Positions 63,814 through 64,000 of a stretch of DNA of 64,000 nt are shown in pieces. Location: assembly GCF_029193595.2 (NCBI RefSeq), contig NZ_CP135052.1, positions 3,906,001 to 3,970,000 of the forward strand, in the 5' to 3' direction. Source of the DNA: Providencia hangzhouensis (lineage in GTDB: Bacteria; Pseudomonadota; Gammaproteobacteria; Enterobacterales; Enterobacteriaceae). The notes beneath the pieces are model-generated. The model did not search any database. It saw only the letters and a program-made list of their open reading frames with translations, and was not told where the DNA came from. Every line of letters begins with the position of its first letter. Positions within the stretch are counted from its first letter, which is position 1. The position numbers were made by a program, and so were the translations under genes.

Positions 63814-64000
63814 AGTGCTTTCTCCTGATTATTTTTTGGTGTGATATCAATGGCGTCAATGCGCCTGCTATTAAATAAATTCGCTTTGCTATCGCTGCCA
63901 TGGCAACCATCACCAAAACTAAAGCCACAAGCTTTCGCTTCAGGGAATGCTTCACGCGCCAATTCTCGATGACTGGATGGAATGACAAAACGGTCTTCAT
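63810..64000 (-). CDS. narH: Nitrate reductase beta subunit, C-terminal end only
   Basis: Only the last 62 codons of narH are in the window. The frame reads EDRFVIPSSHRELAREAF, then CGFSFGDGCHGSDSKANLF, then RRIDAIDITP and ends at the TGA at 63810, which matches the C-terminus of Escherichia coli NarH as I recall. A different ATG-starting frame at 63746-64000 is a shadow. The stop overlaps the narJ start. Confidence 0.92.
   Translation of the reverse strand, partial: EDRFVIPSSHRELAREAFPEAKACGFSFGDGCHGSDSKANLFNSRRIDAIDITPKNNQEKAL

Noticed and set aside
63746..64000. 84-codon minus-strand ORF at the window end
   Set aside because: The correct frame there is the end of narH; this one is a shifted shadow overlapping narH and narJ.

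Overview
The window looks like chromosomal DNA of an enteric bacterium of the Proteus-Providencia-Morganella group (Morganellaceae), most likely Providencia. The reasons are the AT-rich composition, a membrane L-amino acid deaminase gene (a hallmark of this group), an Mrp-type fimbrial operon ending in an MrpJ-like regulator, and enterobacterial narHJI, dsdCXA and uxaA genes. Species is inferred; no rRNA is present. No tRNA, rRNA, CRISPR array, intact insertion sequence or prophage was seen.

Layout. 1-6.4 kb: the 3' part of uxaA (altronate dehydratase), then an RpiR regulator and a mannose-family PTS (EIIA, B, C, D) followed by a tyrosine-phosphatase-like protein. 6.5-15.8 kb: a pentulose module with divergent araD, a DeoR regulator, a ribose/AI-2-type sugar ABC transporter, an UlaE-type 3-epimerase and an FGGY kinase; together these can convert an L-pentulose to D-xylulose 5-phosphate. 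15.9-17.2 kb: a secreted phosphoethanolamine-transferase-like domain. 17.6-23.4 kb: a 2-ketogluconate operon kguEKTD with a palindromic operator, a small lipoprotein, and a LacI/PtxS-type repressor. 23.5-27.3 kb: D-serine use (dsdC divergent from dsdXA). 27.4-35.3 kb: a peptide-type ABC transporter with a fused permease-ATPase, a GntR regulator and an M42 peptidase, divergent from a DUF1028 Ntn-hydrolase gene.

36.2-38.2 kb holds the L-amino acid deaminase and a signal-peptide-bearing RidA homologue, followed by an unrecognised membrane protein (38.5-39.9 kb) and a cluster of palindromic repeats. 40.3-44.0 kb is a siderophore ABC transporter with a candidate Fur box. 44.3-52.3 kb is a ten-gene Mrp-like fimbrial operon, read leftward, with no recombinase gene next to it. 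About 1.4 kb of very AT-rich DNA follows. 53.7-62.1 kb is a seven-gene leftward cluster (CdaR-type regulator, glycerate kinase, MFS transporter, FGGY kinase, zinc alcohol dehydrogenase, class I aldolase, 2-hydroxyacid dehydrogenase) that reads as one pathway ending in DHAP and phosphoglycerate, and whose substrate I cannot name. The window ends in the 3' part of the nitrate reductase operon (narH end, narJ, narI).

Taken together this is mostly an accessory catabolic stretch: at least six substrate-specific uptake and degradation systems, each with its own regulator, plus host-surface functions (fimbriae, iron uptake). The most interesting candidates for new biology are the 53.7-62.1 kb pathway, the deaminase-RidA pair, the PTS-phosphatase operon and the soluble phosphoethanolamine-transferase-like protein.
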